Shown here: positions 54,275 through 63,126 of the stretch, in pieces
How the letters are laid out: every line of letters starts with the position of its first letter
Numbering within the stretch: the stretch's first letter is position 1
Assembly: GCA_026391795.1 (NCBI GenBank)
Contig: JAPLDI010000021.1
Coordinates: 1-64,000, forward strand
Length of the DNA stretch: 64,000 nt
Reading direction: 5' to 3'
Source of the DNA: Bacteroidota bacterium
GTDB taxonomy: Bacteria > Bacteroidota > Bacteroidia > Bacteroidales > FEN-979
Position numbers and translations under genes: made by a program
Notes under the pieces: generated by a model
What the model was told of the DNA's origin: nothing
Database searches by the model: none
What the model saw: only the letters and a program-made list of their open reading frames with translations

Positions 54275-55510
54275 TTATTCAAATTCTGCCTTAATTATGC
54301 GGACGACTTCATTTACCGTTTCTTCTTCAAGGTCTGTACGGTTAACCAGCTCCTGAACTTCAAGGCCTAAAACGCTCTTGGCCGTATCACAACCGATCGT
54401 TTTCAGTTCATCGATGATCCACTGATCGATCTCATCCGAAAACTCCTGAAGGTCGACGTCTTCATTGTCAACATCCGTATCCCTGTAAACGTCGATCTCA
54501 TACCCGGTAAGCTTCCCTGCAAGTTTGATATTAAATCCGCCCTTGCCAATGGCCAGGGAAACCTGGTCGGGTTTCATGTAAACATCGGCCTTCTTGGTTG
54601 GCTCATCGATCACGATGGAGGTGATCTTGGCCGGACTCAATGCCCGCTGGATATAGAGCGAAGGATTGGTTGTGAAGTTGATCACGTCGATGTTCTCATT
54701 CTTAAGTTCCCTGACAATCCCGTGGATCCTCGATCCTTTCATCCCCACACAAGCGCCCACAGGATCGATCCGGTCATCATACGATTCTACGGCCAGTTTC
54801 GCCCTTTCACCGGGTACCCTTACAATATTTTTAATGCTGATCAAACCGTCATAAACTTCAGGAACCTCTGACTCGAAAAGCCGCTCGAGGAAAACAGGAG
54901 AGGTCCGTGAAAGAATAATGGCCGGGTTGTTATTGTTCATTTCCACTTTGGAAACAACGGCCCGGATGGTATCGCCCTTCCGGTAAAAATCAGAAGGTAT
55001 CTGCTCTGACTTGGGAAGGATCAGCTCAATGCTCTCATCATCCAGCACAAGGATCTCTTTTTTCCATACCTGGTAAACTTCACCGGAGACGATCTCCCCG
55101 ATCTTCTCCTTGTATTTCCTGAAAATGTTGTCTTTTTCGTATTCCTGGATCTTGGAGATCAGATTTTGCCGGATTGCAAGGATCTCACGACGGCCGAAAT
55201 CCAGGAGCTTGATCTCTTCCGACAATTCTTCCCCGACTTCAAAGTCAGGTTCTGACTTCATGGCTTCCGACAAGGCAACCTGCGCATTGGGGTCTTCCAC
55301 TGCGTTATCCTCCACAATGATACGGTTTCTCCAGATCTCAAGGTCTCCCTTGTCAATGTTCACAATGATATCGAAGTTGTCGGACGATCCGAATCGCTTT
55401 GCCAGCATATGTTTGAACACATCCTCAAGGATATGCATCATGGTCTCGCGGTCGATGTTCTTGAATTCTTTAAATTCCGAAAAGGTTTCGACTAAATTGA
55501 TATGTTCCAT
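54275..55510 (-). CDS. nusA: Transcription termination/antitermination factor NusA
   Basis: This 411-residue protein has the NusA N-terminal domain (FKNIDRETMMHILEDVFKHM), an S1 domain (GEIVSGEVYQVWKKEILVLD), and two KH domains (IVRELKNENIDVINFTTNPS, VSLAIGKGGFNIKLAGKLTG). A short C-terminal helical extension (DQWIIDELKTIGCDTAKSVL ... VRIIKAEFE) follows. NusA binds RNA polymerase and controls pausing and termination. It is transcribed between rimP and infB. Confidence 0.96.
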   Translation of the reverse strand: MEHINLVETFSEFKEFKNIDRETMMHILEDVFKHMLAKRFGSSDNFDIIVNIDKGDLEIWRNRIIVEDNAVEDPNAQVALSEAMKSEPDFEVGEELSEEIKLLDFGRREILAIRQNLISKIQEYEKDNIFRKYKEKIGEIVSGEVYQVWKKEILVLDDESIELILPKSEQIPSDFYRKGDTIRAVVSKVEMNNNNPAIILSRTSPVFLERLFESEVPEVYDGLISIKNIVRVPGERAKLAVESYDDRIDPVGACVGMKGSRIHGIVRELKNENIDVINFTTNPSLYIQRALSPAKITSIVIDEPTKKADVYMKPDQVSLAIGKGGFNIKLAGKLTGYEIDVYRDTDVDNEDVDLQEFSDEIDQWIIDELKTIGCDTAKSVLGLEVQELVNRTDLEEETVNEVVRIIKAEFE

Positions 55511-55522
55511 TTTACAAGATGA

Positions 55523-55978
55523 TTATTTTCCGAATTTGACAATAATTTTTGCAGTTTTTATTTCTGAAAACGGGAGGACTGTATTGTCCCGTTTAATTTC
55601 TTTTTTGGGTTTTTTTACCGGGTGTTCGAGTTCGAGTGATTCGTCATCCACTTTGACAAGGACTCCGGAAATGTTCTTGCCACCGTGGGTTACAACATCA
55701 AGTTCTTTCCCGATATTTTTCCGGTATTGCCTGACCAGTTTTAAAGGCCGGTCGATACCGGAAGAAGATACCGTAAGATCGTAATCTTCATAATCCCGGT
55801 TCAGGTTCCCTTCAATCGTGCGGCTGATCTCCTGGCAATCGCTGATCGTGATGCTCGTGTCGCAGTCAAAATAGATGTATATCTTGTTCGCTGGCTGAAC
55901 AACAATATCCACGAGGAATTTATCCGTTCCTGCCAGAAGCTCCTCTACCATGGGTTGTATCGATTCCTTTGAGATCAT
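55523..55978 (-). CDS. rimP: Ribosome maturation factor RimP
   Basis: This 151-residue protein has the RimP layout: an N-terminal alpha/beta domain (LVDIVVQPANKIYIYFDCDT, SDCQEISRTIEGNLNRDYED, LTVSSSGIDRPLKLVRQYRK) and a C-terminal Sm-like beta domain (LDVVTHGGKNISGVLVKVDD). It is needed for 30S subunit maturation. It is the first gene of the rimP-nusA-infB operon; a -7 box (56062-56069, minus strand) and a strong leader hairpin (56000-56019) lie upstream. Confidence 0.94.
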   Translation of the reverse strand: MISKESIQPMVEELLAGTDKFLVDIVVQPANKIYIYFDCDTSITISDCQEISRTIEGNLNRDYEDYDLTVSSSGIDRPLKLVRQYRKNIGKELDVVTHGGKNISGVLVKVDDESLELEHPVKKPKKEIKRDNTVLPFSEIKTAKIIVKFGK

Positions 55979-55999
55979 AATCTTTCGTTATCAATAAAA

Positions 56000-56019
56000 G
56001 AGGGGACGCCTGTCCCCTC
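56000..56019 (-). promoter_or_regulatory. Leader hairpin of the rimP-nusA-infB operon
   Basis: GAGGGGAC (56000-56007) and GTCCCCTC (56012-56019) form an 8-bp GC-rich stem with a GCCT loop. On the minus strand the stem is followed by TTTTATTGA, so it resembles a weak terminator. It lies between the predicted transcription start near 56058 and the rimP start at 55978, that is, in the leader. Confidence 0.7.
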
Positions 56020-56061
56020 AAAATTTCTTCTACAACCAATGCACAAGTGCATATTCGGCTG

Positions 56062-56069
56062 CAAAGATA
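56062..56069 (-). promoter_or_regulatory. -7 promoter element of the rimP operon
   Basis: TATCTTTG on the minus strand matches TAnnTTTG. The transcription start would fall near 56058, giving a leader of about 80 bases that includes two palindromes (56000-56019 and 56039-56052). Confidence 0.55.
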
Positions 56070-56342
56070 ACACTTTTTATTGAATCTGCTAAAAAATCTG
56101 AAAAGAAGCGTAATTGCGCACACATGTGCGGATAAATCATTCCTGCGCCGTAAATTTTCTTACTCCCAAAGGAAAATGGAAAAACAGGAACCGCTTTTGG
56201 GTTTGTAATTCATTTAAGATCAGGTTTGTTCATTTCATCTTGGCGAAATGTAATTATCTTCCTGAGTATGGCACATGGTTTGCGTTATCTCTTTTCGCGG
56301 CATAAAATCTGAACACAGATACTTTTCATAATTTTAAATCGT

Positions 56343-57272
56343 ATGAAAAAAAGGATACTATTTTTCGGTTTCGCCAGTATTGCGATTTTTACAGCCTTGC
56401 AGCTTTCTGCGCAGGTATCCATTACTACCGACAACAGCGCACCGGATGGGAATGCGATGCTCGATGTAAAAAGTTCTGCAAAAGGGATACTGGTGCCGCG
56501 TATGACCAATGTTCAGATAAGCACGATCACATCACCGGCAACAGGACTGGTTGTTTATTGCACGGATTGCAACAACGGCGTCGGATGCCTGAATGTTTAC
56601 GAAGGAGGCGGGTGGCATTGTATGGGGGCTATGCCCATTTTTGTTACCACATGCGGGATACAGAGGGTTTACTACCCTGTATTTGCTGCCGGGTACGTCT
56701 GGCTCGACCGTAACATGGGGGCTGGCCGCGTCGCTGCATCCTCTACCGATTACCAGGCCTACGGTGAGCTTTACCAGTGGGGCAGGAAAAGCGACGGACA
56801 CCAGTGCATCACCTGGACCTCTTCCACGAGCGGGACTCCACAAAATGGGACCACAACAACACAATGTACGGGCGGCACCTGTGCGAATGCACTTTTTGTT
56901 TACAGCAACGCGGATTGGAATTCCACGACCAACAACCTCTTATGGCGTTTACCTCCCAAAGGAGATAATGATCCATGCCCCTCTGGCTACCGGGTCCCTT
57001 CCATAGCCGAGCTGGAAACTCTTCGTCTCTCCTTCAGTACCAATAATGCCGCTGGGGCCTTTGGAAGCCCGGTTAAATTGACAATGCCCAGCGGCAGAAA
57101 CTATTTCGACGGGAACCTCTACGGCTCAGTAGGCAGCCAGGGAAGCTATTGGAGTACAACTATCTATGACGCAAACAATGTTTATCAGCTGATGTTCGCC
57201 AGCAGCAGCGGCAGCACCACCAATTGGTTTTTTAAAGCAACCGGTTATTCTGTGCGTTGTATCGCGAATTGA
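56343..57272 (+). CDS. Exported protein with Fibrobacter-succinogenes-major-paralogous (FISUMP) domain
   Basis: This 309-residue protein has a signal peptide (LFFGFASIAIFTALQLSAQ), a Bacteroidota N-terminal segment (DGNAMLDVKSSAKGILVPRM) and a FISUMP-type domain (WLDRNMGAGRVAASSTDYQA, YGELYQWGRKSDGHQ, PSGYRVPSIAELETL, SYWSTTIYDANNVYQLMF) ending SVRCIAN. Such domains have a C-type-lectin-like fold and are often on surface or secreted proteins; the ligand is unknown. It lacks a T9SS domain, so it may stay in the periplasm or be a lipoprotein-like surface protein. Confidence 0.8.
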   Translation: MKKRILFFGFASIAIFTALQLSAQVSITTDNSAPDGNAMLDVKSSAKGILVPRMTNVQISTITSPATGLVVYCTDCNNGVGCLNVYEGGGWHCMGAMPIFVTTCGIQRVYYPVFAAGYVWLDRNMGAGRVAASSTDYQAYGELYQWGRKSDGHQCITWTSSTSGTPQNGTTTTQCTGGTCANALFVYSNADWNSTTNNLLWRLPPKGDNDPCPSGYRVPSIAELETLRLSFSTNNAAGAFGSPVKLTMPSGRNYFDGNLYGSVGSQGSYWSTTIYDANNVYQLMFASSSGSTTNWFFKATGYSVRCIAN

Positions 57273-57425
57273 TTTATTTCCTTTTTCAAAACGTCCTATC
57301 ATCCTCTACGGATGTGGGTTACCTGTCAGTTTTCACCCCTTTTCCCAACTATTTTTTCAACAAATAAGTTCATAAATAAAATATTGATCTATCTTTGCAT
57401 GGAAATAGTCTAAATAAAGATAGAA

Positions 57426-58157
57426 ATGAAAAGGTTACTTGTAATTACCCTGTTTGTCCTGTTTACCTCAAACTATTTATTCTCGCAGGAGAATAAGGAG
57501 GTGAGAATTCCGCTCATCGGTGAAACAGCCCCGTCATTTACTGCAGAATCAACCAACGGGAAAATTACATTTCCGGATGATTATTATGGAAAATGGAAGA
57601 TCCTTTTCAGTCATCCTGCAGCCTTTACTCCGGTATGTTCCTCTGAACTGATAGAGCTTGCCGCAATGCAGAAGGATTTTGATAAGCTTGATACAAAGGT
57701 GATCGTTGTCTCCACCGATGGATTGAACAGCCACATTGCATGGAAAAAATCGATGGAATCGATCCGGTATAATGACAAGGAAACCGTGAAGATGACGTTT
57801 CCCCTGATTTCGGATAACAACCTGGAGGTTTCAAAAAAGTATGGAATGATTCATTCCTACAGCAGCACAACACGCGACATCCGGGGAGTGTTTATCATCG
57901 ATCCCAACGATAAGATCAGGGCCATTTTCTTCTACCCGATGAGTGTGGGGAGAAATATGGATGAAATTAAAAGGACAATCATGGCGCTGCAAATGGCCGA
58001 CGGGAAGAATGTTCTGACACCTGCCAACTGGTTGCCGGGAAAGGATGTTCTCATTCCGGCTCCGAAAACAGAAGCCGATGCAGACAAACTGGCTTCAAAA
58101 AAAGATCCTGATCTCAGCGAACTTGCCTGGTATATGTGGCTGAAAAAGATTAAGTAA
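57426..58157 (+). CDS. Exported peroxiredoxin (Prx6/1-Cys type)
   Basis: This 243-residue protein begins with a signal peptide (MKRLLVITLFVLFTSNYLFS), followed by the peroxiredoxin core (IGETAPSFTAESTNGKITFP, FSHPAAFTPVCSSELIELAA with the peroxidatic Cys71, DGLNSHIAWKKSM, GMIHSYSSTTRDIRGVFIID) and a C-terminal arm ending ELAWYMWLKKIK. The length and the missing resolving cysteine fit Prx6. Peroxiredoxins reduce hydrogen peroxide and lipid peroxides. Export is unusual and would place the enzyme in the periplasm. A TATCTTTG box lies at 57390-57397. Confidence 0.9.
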   Translation: MKRLLVITLFVLFTSNYLFSQENKEVRIPLIGETAPSFTAESTNGKITFPDDYYGKWKILFSHPAAFTPVCSSELIELAAMQKDFDKLDTKVIVVSTDGLNSHIAWKKSMESIRYNDKETVKMTFPLISDNNLEVSKKYGMIHSYSSTTRDIRGVFIIDPNDKIRAIFFYPMSVGRNMDEIKRTIMALQMADGKNVLTPANWLPGKDVLIPAPKTEADADKLASKKDPDLSELAWYMWLKKIK

Positions 58158-58212
58158 TAGCGTCATCCCGGGATTGCTCTGTTCATCCTCGAATCTTTTT
58201 AGAAAAAAAATC

Positions 58213-58243
58213 ATCCTGATGGTAAAATATTTCACATCAGGAT
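58213..58243. promoter_or_regulatory. Palindrome at the TetR/efflux promoter (possible operator)
   Basis: ATCCTGATG (58213-58221) and CATCAGGAT (58235-58243) are exact complements 13 bases apart, with an AAATATTT-like centre that is itself near-palindromic. The right arm lies where the -33 box should be, 13 bases before the -7 box TATCTTTG (58256-58263). Confidence 0.65.
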
Positions 58244-58255
58244 TTGTTTATACCC

Positions 58256-58263
58256 TATCTTTG
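58256..58263 (+). promoter_or_regulatory. -7 promoter element of the TetR/efflux operon
   Basis: TATCTTTG matches TAnnTTTG, 33 bases before the tetR start at 58296. A palindrome covers the region just upstream. Confidence 0.5.
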
Positions 58264-58295
58264 ACCCCTTGAACAAATTAGTCAAATAGTTTAAT

Positions 58296-58916
58296 ATGGT
58301 ATCAATCTCACACGGCGGGGAGAATACGGAAAAACTTCAGCAGATCCTTTCAGAAGCAAGGAGAATCTTTGGTCTGTATGGATTTGAGCGGACTCCGATG
58401 AAGAAGATCGCTTCCGGGGTTTTTATGTCGAAATCGTCTCTTTATTATTATTTTCCGGATAAGGAGAGCCTGTTTAAAGGAGTGATTGAAGCAGAGCAGG
58501 AGGAATTTTTCAGCCAGATGAATAACAGGCTTAAGAAACGTTCGACGGTTGAACTGATGCTGAATGAGTTTGTCGCGGTCAGACATGAACATTTTAAAAG
58601 ATTCATCAATCTTGATATTTTCCGGTTTGATGACTTTTACAAGATAAAACCACATGTGCAGGAGACATTCCTTCGTTTCAGGGAAAGGGAAATAAAAATC
58701 ATCGAATTGATCCTGTTAAAAGGAAAAAACTCAGGAAACTATATCTGCAAAGACCCGGCCGCAACGGCTGCATTGTTTCTTGAAGTTCTTCAGGGATTGC
58801 GGATGGTCGTGATGCAGCACCGCGACTACCAGGAATTAAAGCAGGAAGATTATGACCGGATCGAAGAAAAACATCTCTCTTTTTTAGTATTATTTACAAA
58901 GGGATTAAAAAAATAG
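58296..58916 (+). CDS. TetR family transcription regulator
   Basis: This 206-residue protein has the TetR helix-turn-helix start (EARRIFGLYGFERTPMKKIA, SGVFMSKSSLYYYFPDKESL) and an alpha-helical ligand-binding domain in the C-terminal part, with the KTYSCRAC-like loop not recognisable and the ending FTKGLKK. It is the first gene of an efflux operon (HlyD, DHA2, TolC follow with gaps under 50 bases). A palindrome with 9-bp arms at 58213-58243 overlaps the promoter and is a likely operator, so the regulator probably represses its own operon. Confidence 0.9.
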   Translation: MVSISHGGENTEKLQQILSEARRIFGLYGFERTPMKKIASGVFMSKSSLYYYFPDKESLFKGVIEAEQEEFFSQMNNRLKKRSTVELMLNEFVAVRHEHFKRFINLDIFRFDDFYKIKPHVQETFLRFREREIKIIELILLKGKNSGNYICKDPAATAALFLEVLQGLRMVVMQHRDYQELKQEDYDRIEEKHLSFLVLFTKGLKK

Positions 58917-58958
58917 TTGACGAAAAATCCCGGAATAGAAACCAACCAAAGAATCATC

Positions 58959-59978
58959 ATGAGTACAACAGAGAACAAGGGAAACAAAAAAGCTTCAAAA
59001 ATCCGGGCCTATATTGCCCTGGGATTGGTCATCATCGCACTGATCGTTTTCGGCTGGCGATGGTATAAGGAATATACCTCCTATTACTCTACCGATGATG
59101 CCTATATTGATGCCGACCGGGTAGCCGTAAGTTCCAAAATACTCGGACGGATCACCAATATTTATGCCGATGAAGGAGACAGTGCCAAAATAGGGCAGCT
59201 TCTGGTGGTTCTTGACAGCAGTGACCTTTCTGCTCAGAAGCTCCAGGCAAAGGCTGCACTCGACCAGGCCTCTTCATCCATTGCACAGTCAAAAGCCCGT
59301 TACGAACTTGATCAGAAGACGGAGCTGGTGCAGGAGATCGGTTTGGGAAGAGCGAAAGAGGATCTTGACCGGGCTGTTGCCCAGTATGAGGGAAAAGTTA
59401 TCGCAAAGGAACAATACGATCATGCAAAAAAATCCTATGAATCAGCCCAGGCCGTCCTGGATGCAGCAAAAGCACAGCTGGAGGTAAGCAAAGCGCAAAT
59501 TACATTTGCTGAAAGCAATACAAAAACGGCTGCTTCACAGATCGGGATCCTGGAAACTTCCCTGAAGAACACCCGGATCTTTGCACCGGCCAGTGGCCGC
59601 ATTGCAAAGCGATGGTTGCTCCCTGGTGATGTAGTTCAGCCCGGGCAGGCAGTCTTCACCATTACACGCGACTCCCTGTTTTATGTGATGGCCTATTTTG
59701 AGGAGACCAAAGTTTCCGGAATCCAAAACGGAAAGAAGGCGGAATTAACGGTGGATGCCTATCCGGACGTAAAATTTACAGGTACCGTCATTAATGTCGG
59801 TTCCAACACTGCTGCCCAGTTCTCGCTGATACCGCCCAACAATGCTTCCGGAAACTTTACCAAGGTTACTCAGCGCATACCGGTCAAGATTTCTCTCGAC
59901 GGGCAAAAAAACGACAAGAGATCTTCTCCGGTTCGCTTTACTGCCGGGATGTCGGTTCTTGTCAAGATCATAAAATAG
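58959..59978 (+). CDS. HlyD/EmrA family periplasmic adaptor
   Basis: This protein of 339 residues is anchored by an N-terminal membrane segment (AYIALGLVIIALIVFGWRWY), followed by lipoyl-like halves (RITNIYADEGDSAKIGQLLV, FAPASGRIAKRWLLPGDVVQ), a long coiled-coil (QAKAALDQASSSIAQSKARY ... SKAQITFAESNTKTA) and a beta-barrel. It joins the DHA2 transporter to TolC. I chose the ATG at 58959 over an upstream TTG at 58917 because the TTG overlaps the tetR stop and the extra residues are unlike the family. Confidence 0.92.
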   Translation: MSTTENKGNKKASKIRAYIALGLVIIALIVFGWRWYKEYTSYYSTDDAYIDADRVAVSSKILGRITNIYADEGDSAKIGQLLVVLDSSDLSAQKLQAKAALDQASSSIAQSKARYELDQKTELVQEIGLGRAKEDLDRAVAQYEGKVIAKEQYDHAKKSYESAQAVLDAAKAQLEVSKAQITFAESNTKTAASQIGILETSLKNTRIFAPASGRIAKRWLLPGDVVQPGQAVFTITRDSLFYVMAYFEETKVSGIQNGKKAELTVDAYPDVKFTGTVINVGSNTAAQFSLIPPNNASGNFTKVTQRIPVKISLDGQKNDKRSSPVRFTAGMSVLVKIIK

Positions 59979-59980
59979 GG

Positions 59981-61663
59981 ATGAAGAAGGTTCCCGGCAT
60001 CAGTCATTTTCGCGAATTCATTCGTGAGCAGAGTGCCACTTTTGACACAGAAAGCCCCTCCTATAAATGGTGGCTGCTGGCAAATGTGATGATCGGGACA
60101 TTTATGGCTGTACTTGACGCCACCATCGTCAATGTAGGTCTTCCCAAGATCATGGCCTCCTTCGGGGTCGGGCTCGACAAGATCGAATGGGTGCTTACAG
60201 CTTACATGCTTGCACTGGCGGTGATGCTTCCTACTTCAGGCTGGCTTGCCGACCGGTTCGGGTACAAACGGGTTTATTTTCTCGGGCTGTTCCTTTTCAC
60301 CCTCGGATCCTTTTTGTGTGGAATTTCGCCGAACGAAGACATTCTGATTTTTTCGCGCATCATCCAGGGATTGGGTGCAGGATGTTTGATGCCCGTGGGC
60401 ATGGCAATAATCACCAGGGAATTTCCACCGGAAAAAAGAGGAGTGGCCCTGGGATTCTGGTCCATCGCTTCTGCAGCCTCTGTTTCTTTTGGACCGCTTA
60501 TCGGCGGATACCTGGTTGACCGTTTCAGCTGGCCGCTCATCTTTGATGTCAATGTCCCCATTGGCATCGCCGGAATGCTTGCCACTGCCATCATTCAAAA
60601 AGAATACCGGAGCAAACATGTCGGGCCTTTTGACCCGATCGGCTTTTTTTCCGTCACCATTTTTCTTCCCTTTCTTCTCTATGCATTAACAGAAGGAAGC
60701 ACATCCACAAATTCTGCGGGTTGGTCATCACCAGTTGTACTGACCTGTTTCGCTGTTGCCGCCATTGCTTTTGTTGTTTTCATTTCTGCAGAACTCATCG
60801 TGGATCATCCGCTCATTGATCTGCGTCTACTGAAAGACTATAATTTCGCCATCGCCAATGTTGTCACCTTCATCTTTGGCATCGGGATGTTCGGCAGCAC
60901 CTTCCTTTTGCCTTTGTTTCTTCAGAATTCACTGGGTTACACAGCCCTGCAGGCCGGAGCGGTCTTTCTGCCTGTCGGGTTCATCCAGGGGGTTGTGGCA
61001 CCGATGGCCGGCATTTCCTCCAACCGGATCAACCCGAAGATACTGATCTTCTCAGGAGCGATACTACTGGCATTCACATTTTACCTGAACAGCGAAATGT
61101 CGTACCTGACAGAGCATGGTTTTATCATGACAACGCTCTATCTGCGCGGTGTTGCCATGGGAATCATGTTCGCTCCCCTGACCGCAGCTGCTGTAGTGGA
61201 CATCCCCAGGCACAAGATGGGTCAGGCATCCGGTCTGCTGAATGTGATCCGCCAGGTAGGCGGCAGTTTCGGTGTGGCCATCCTCACGACCATTCTTACC
61301 ACACGCATCACGTATCATACCCAGTCGTTCGGGGAAGTGATGCAGGCGAATTCTCCTGCGTTTAATTCGGTTCTGCGTAACATAGGGTACTTTGTTCACA
61401 ACAGTGTTGGCGGGGCTGGTGCCCTGGTAGATAAGCAAAGCCAGGCGATCCTGATGTCGCATGTTGCACGGCAATCGTTTGTCCAGGCCATTGATGATGA
61501 TTTCCTGCTGGCTGCATTCATCACCCTCATCAGTGCATTTCCGGTCCTCTTCCTCAAGATCGGCAGAAAGGGAAAAGGAAAGCAGGGGGGCGGTCCATCT
61601 GAGCAAAAGCCGGTCGGAGGTCCTGAAGAGTCTGCTGAACCGTCCACAATTATTTCAGACTAA
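59981..61663 (+). CDS. DHA2 (EmrB/QacA) family drug:proton antiporter
   Basis: This 560-residue inner-membrane protein has 14 predicted membrane segments, typical of DHA2 transporters. Motif A (GWLADRFGYKRVYFLGLFLF) lies after segment 2, and motif C (SFGPLIGGYLVDRFSWPLIF) and AVLDATIVNVGLPKIMASFG are present. The C-terminal 30 residues (GGGPSEQKPVGGPEESAEPS) are hydrophilic and cytosolic. With HlyD and TolC it forms a tripartite pump for drugs or fatty acids. It starts three bases after the HlyD gene. Confidence 0.95.
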   Translation: MKKVPGISHFREFIREQSATFDTESPSYKWWLLANVMIGTFMAVLDATIVNVGLPKIMASFGVGLDKIEWVLTAYMLALAVMLPTSGWLADRFGYKRVYFLGLFLFTLGSFLCGISPNEDILIFSRIIQGLGAGCLMPVGMAIITREFPPEKRGVALGFWSIASAASVSFGPLIGGYLVDRFSWPLIFDVNVPIGIAGMLATAIIQKEYRSKHVGPFDPIGFFSVTIFLPFLLYALTEGSTSTNSAGWSSPVVLTCFAVAAIAFVVFISAELIVDHPLIDLRLLKDYNFAIANVVTFIFGIGMFGSTFLLPLFLQNSLGYTALQAGAVFLPVGFIQGVVAPMAGISSNRINPKILIFSGAILLAFTFYLNSEMSYLTEHGFIMTTLYLRGVAMGIMFAPLTAAAVVDIPRHKMGQASGLLNVIRQVGGSFGVAILTTILTTRITYHTQSFGEVMQANSPAFNSVLRNIGYFVHNSVGGAGALVDKQSQAILMSHVARQSFVQAIDDDFLLAAFITLISAFPVLFLKIGRKGKGKQGGGPSEQKPVGGPEESAEPSTIISD

Positions 61664-61683
61664 AAACATAAAACCGATTTTAT

Positions 61684-63018
61684 ATGCCAAGGTATCAAAA
61701 AAAATGTTCTTTGTGGGTTTTGATCTTTCTCTTTCCCATCCTGTCAGCGGGACAAGGCATTCAGCAAAATCAGGCTCCCGTGGCAGACGATTCACTCTCC
61801 CTGCAGCAGATTTTGCAAGTGGTCACCACTTCCTATCCTACGGTTCTGAAAGCCCGGGAAGCCATTAACTCAGCCGATGCAGCCATCGGCCTTGCCCGGT
61901 CAGGTTACTATCCAGATATCTCCGGCATAGCCGGATATACCAGGCTTGGCCCGGTTTCTGCGTTGACCATTCCGAACATGGGCACTTTTCAGATCTATCC
62001 TGAAAATAATTACAATGCAGAAGTGGATGTACGGCAGACCATCTATGATTTTGCCCAGACCTCCCGGAAAATAAAAATGGAGGAATCGGGCAAAGAAATC
62101 TCAGAAAAGATGGTGGACCTTGTAAAACAAAGGCTTAACCTGGTTACTGCAGTAAGCTATTACTCGCTCGTATATCTGCAGGAAGCCCTGAAGATAAAAG
62201 ATGTTCAGCTTGACAACCTCAATGAGCACCTTGCTTTTGTAACAAAAAAGAAAGAGACCGGATCGGCAACGCAATACGAAATCCTTTCAACCCAGGTCAG
62301 GATATCCACGGCAGAAAACCAGAAGGTCGACATCCAGACGGCCATCAAAACGCAGCAGACAATCCTGAATTCGCTGATGGGTTTTCCGGTCAGCAATGCC
62401 ATCAAAGTAAAACCGAACCTTGTCCTCGGAAGTTCGGATGTAAATCCTGATTCCCTGGTTCATTTTGCCCTTCAGCACCGGTACGAGATGATCGTGGCAG
62501 GGTTGAAAGAGGAGCATGCAGCCCTTCAGCTTAAAGCCGTTAAGGTTCAGAACAACCCTGTATTAAGTGCTTTCGTCTCGGGAAGCGTTAAAAATGGGTT
62601 TATCCCCGATCTCAATGAGCCGACACCGAATTATGCCGCAGGAATTGGAATCCGGGTTCCGATCTTTGAAGCCACCCGCCATCAGAATTATGTCAAACGC
62701 GCAAATGTTGAGATCAATGTCATGAAGCAGGAAACCGAACAAGCCCGGAGGGAGATATCCACGGAAGTATACCAGAACGAGGCTCAGCTCAATGCAGCCC
62801 TTCAGAAAATCAAACAAAGCGACCTGCAGGTCAGGCAGGCTGAAGAAGCCCTCGGACTTGCCAAGATCAGTTTCTCGAGCGGGGTTATCACCAACCTTGA
62901 CCTCCTGGATGCGGAAACCTCCGAAGCAGAAAGCAAGGTCAACCTTCTTAAAGCCAGGGCCGATTATGCAGTAAGTCTGGCCCGTCTCAATATTTCGATC
63001 GGGAAACCGATTAATTAA
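61684..63018 (+). CDS. TolC-like outer-membrane efflux protein
   Basis: This 444-residue protein has a signal peptide (LWVLIFLFPILSAGQ) and the TolC family repeats: AINSADAAIGLARSGYYPDI in the first half, and REISTEVYQNEAQLNAALQK with RQAEEALGLAKISFSSGVIT, TNLDLLDAETSEAESKVNLL in the second. The protein forms the outer-membrane duct for the HlyD/DHA2 pump encoded upstream. It starts 20 bases after the transporter gene and is the last gene of that operon. Confidence 0.94.
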   Translation: MPRYQKKCSLWVLIFLFPILSAGQGIQQNQAPVADDSLSLQQILQVVTTSYPTVLKAREAINSADAAIGLARSGYYPDISGIAGYTRLGPVSALTIPNMGTFQIYPENNYNAEVDVRQTIYDFAQTSRKIKMEESGKEISEKMVDLVKQRLNLVTAVSYYSLVYLQEALKIKDVQLDNLNEHLAFVTKKKETGSATQYEILSTQVRISTAENQKVDIQTAIKTQQTILNSLMGFPVSNAIKVKPNLVLGSSDVNPDSLVHFALQHRYEMIVAGLKEEHAALQLKAVKVQNNPVLSAFVSGSVKNGFIPDLNEPTPNYAAGIGIRVPIFEATRHQNYVKRANVEINVMKQETEQARREISTEVYQNEAQLNAALQKIKQSDLQVRQAEEALGLAKISFSSGVITNLDLLDAETSEAESKVNLLKARADYAVSLARLNISIGKPIN

Positions 63019-63026
63019 AAAAGTTC

Positions 63027-63034
63027 TACCTTTG
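63027..63034 (+). promoter_or_regulatory. -7 promoter element of the FKBP gene
   Basis: TACCTTTG matches TAnnTTTG nine bases after the TolC-like gene and 92 bases before the ATG at 63127. Confidence 0.45.
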
Positions 63035-63126
63035 CGCTTCACATATAGAAAAGATGGATGTTTCAGCAGAAACACCCAGGGTTTTTATCTTCTTTCATCC
63101 TTTTAATCCTGTTAAAGAATAAAAAA

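Larger units (their letters stand above)
55979..56342. other. Divergent control region with three palindromes
   Basis: This 364-base gap separates rimP (leftward) from the FISUMP gene (rightward). It holds the strong leader hairpin at 56000-56019, a second palindrome at 56039-56052, a -7 box TATCTTTG for rimP (minus strand, 56062-56069), and a third weak palindrome CGCACA-CA-TGTGCG near 56116-56129. The rest, up to 56342, has no gene and no further clear element. Confidence 0.75.

Noticed and set aside
53403-54356. Long plus-strand open frame (317 codons) over infB and the end of nusA
   Set aside because: It is antisense to the Lys/Glu-rich linker of infB, is serine- and phenylalanine-rich with no motif, and spans two real genes. 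It is a composition artefact.
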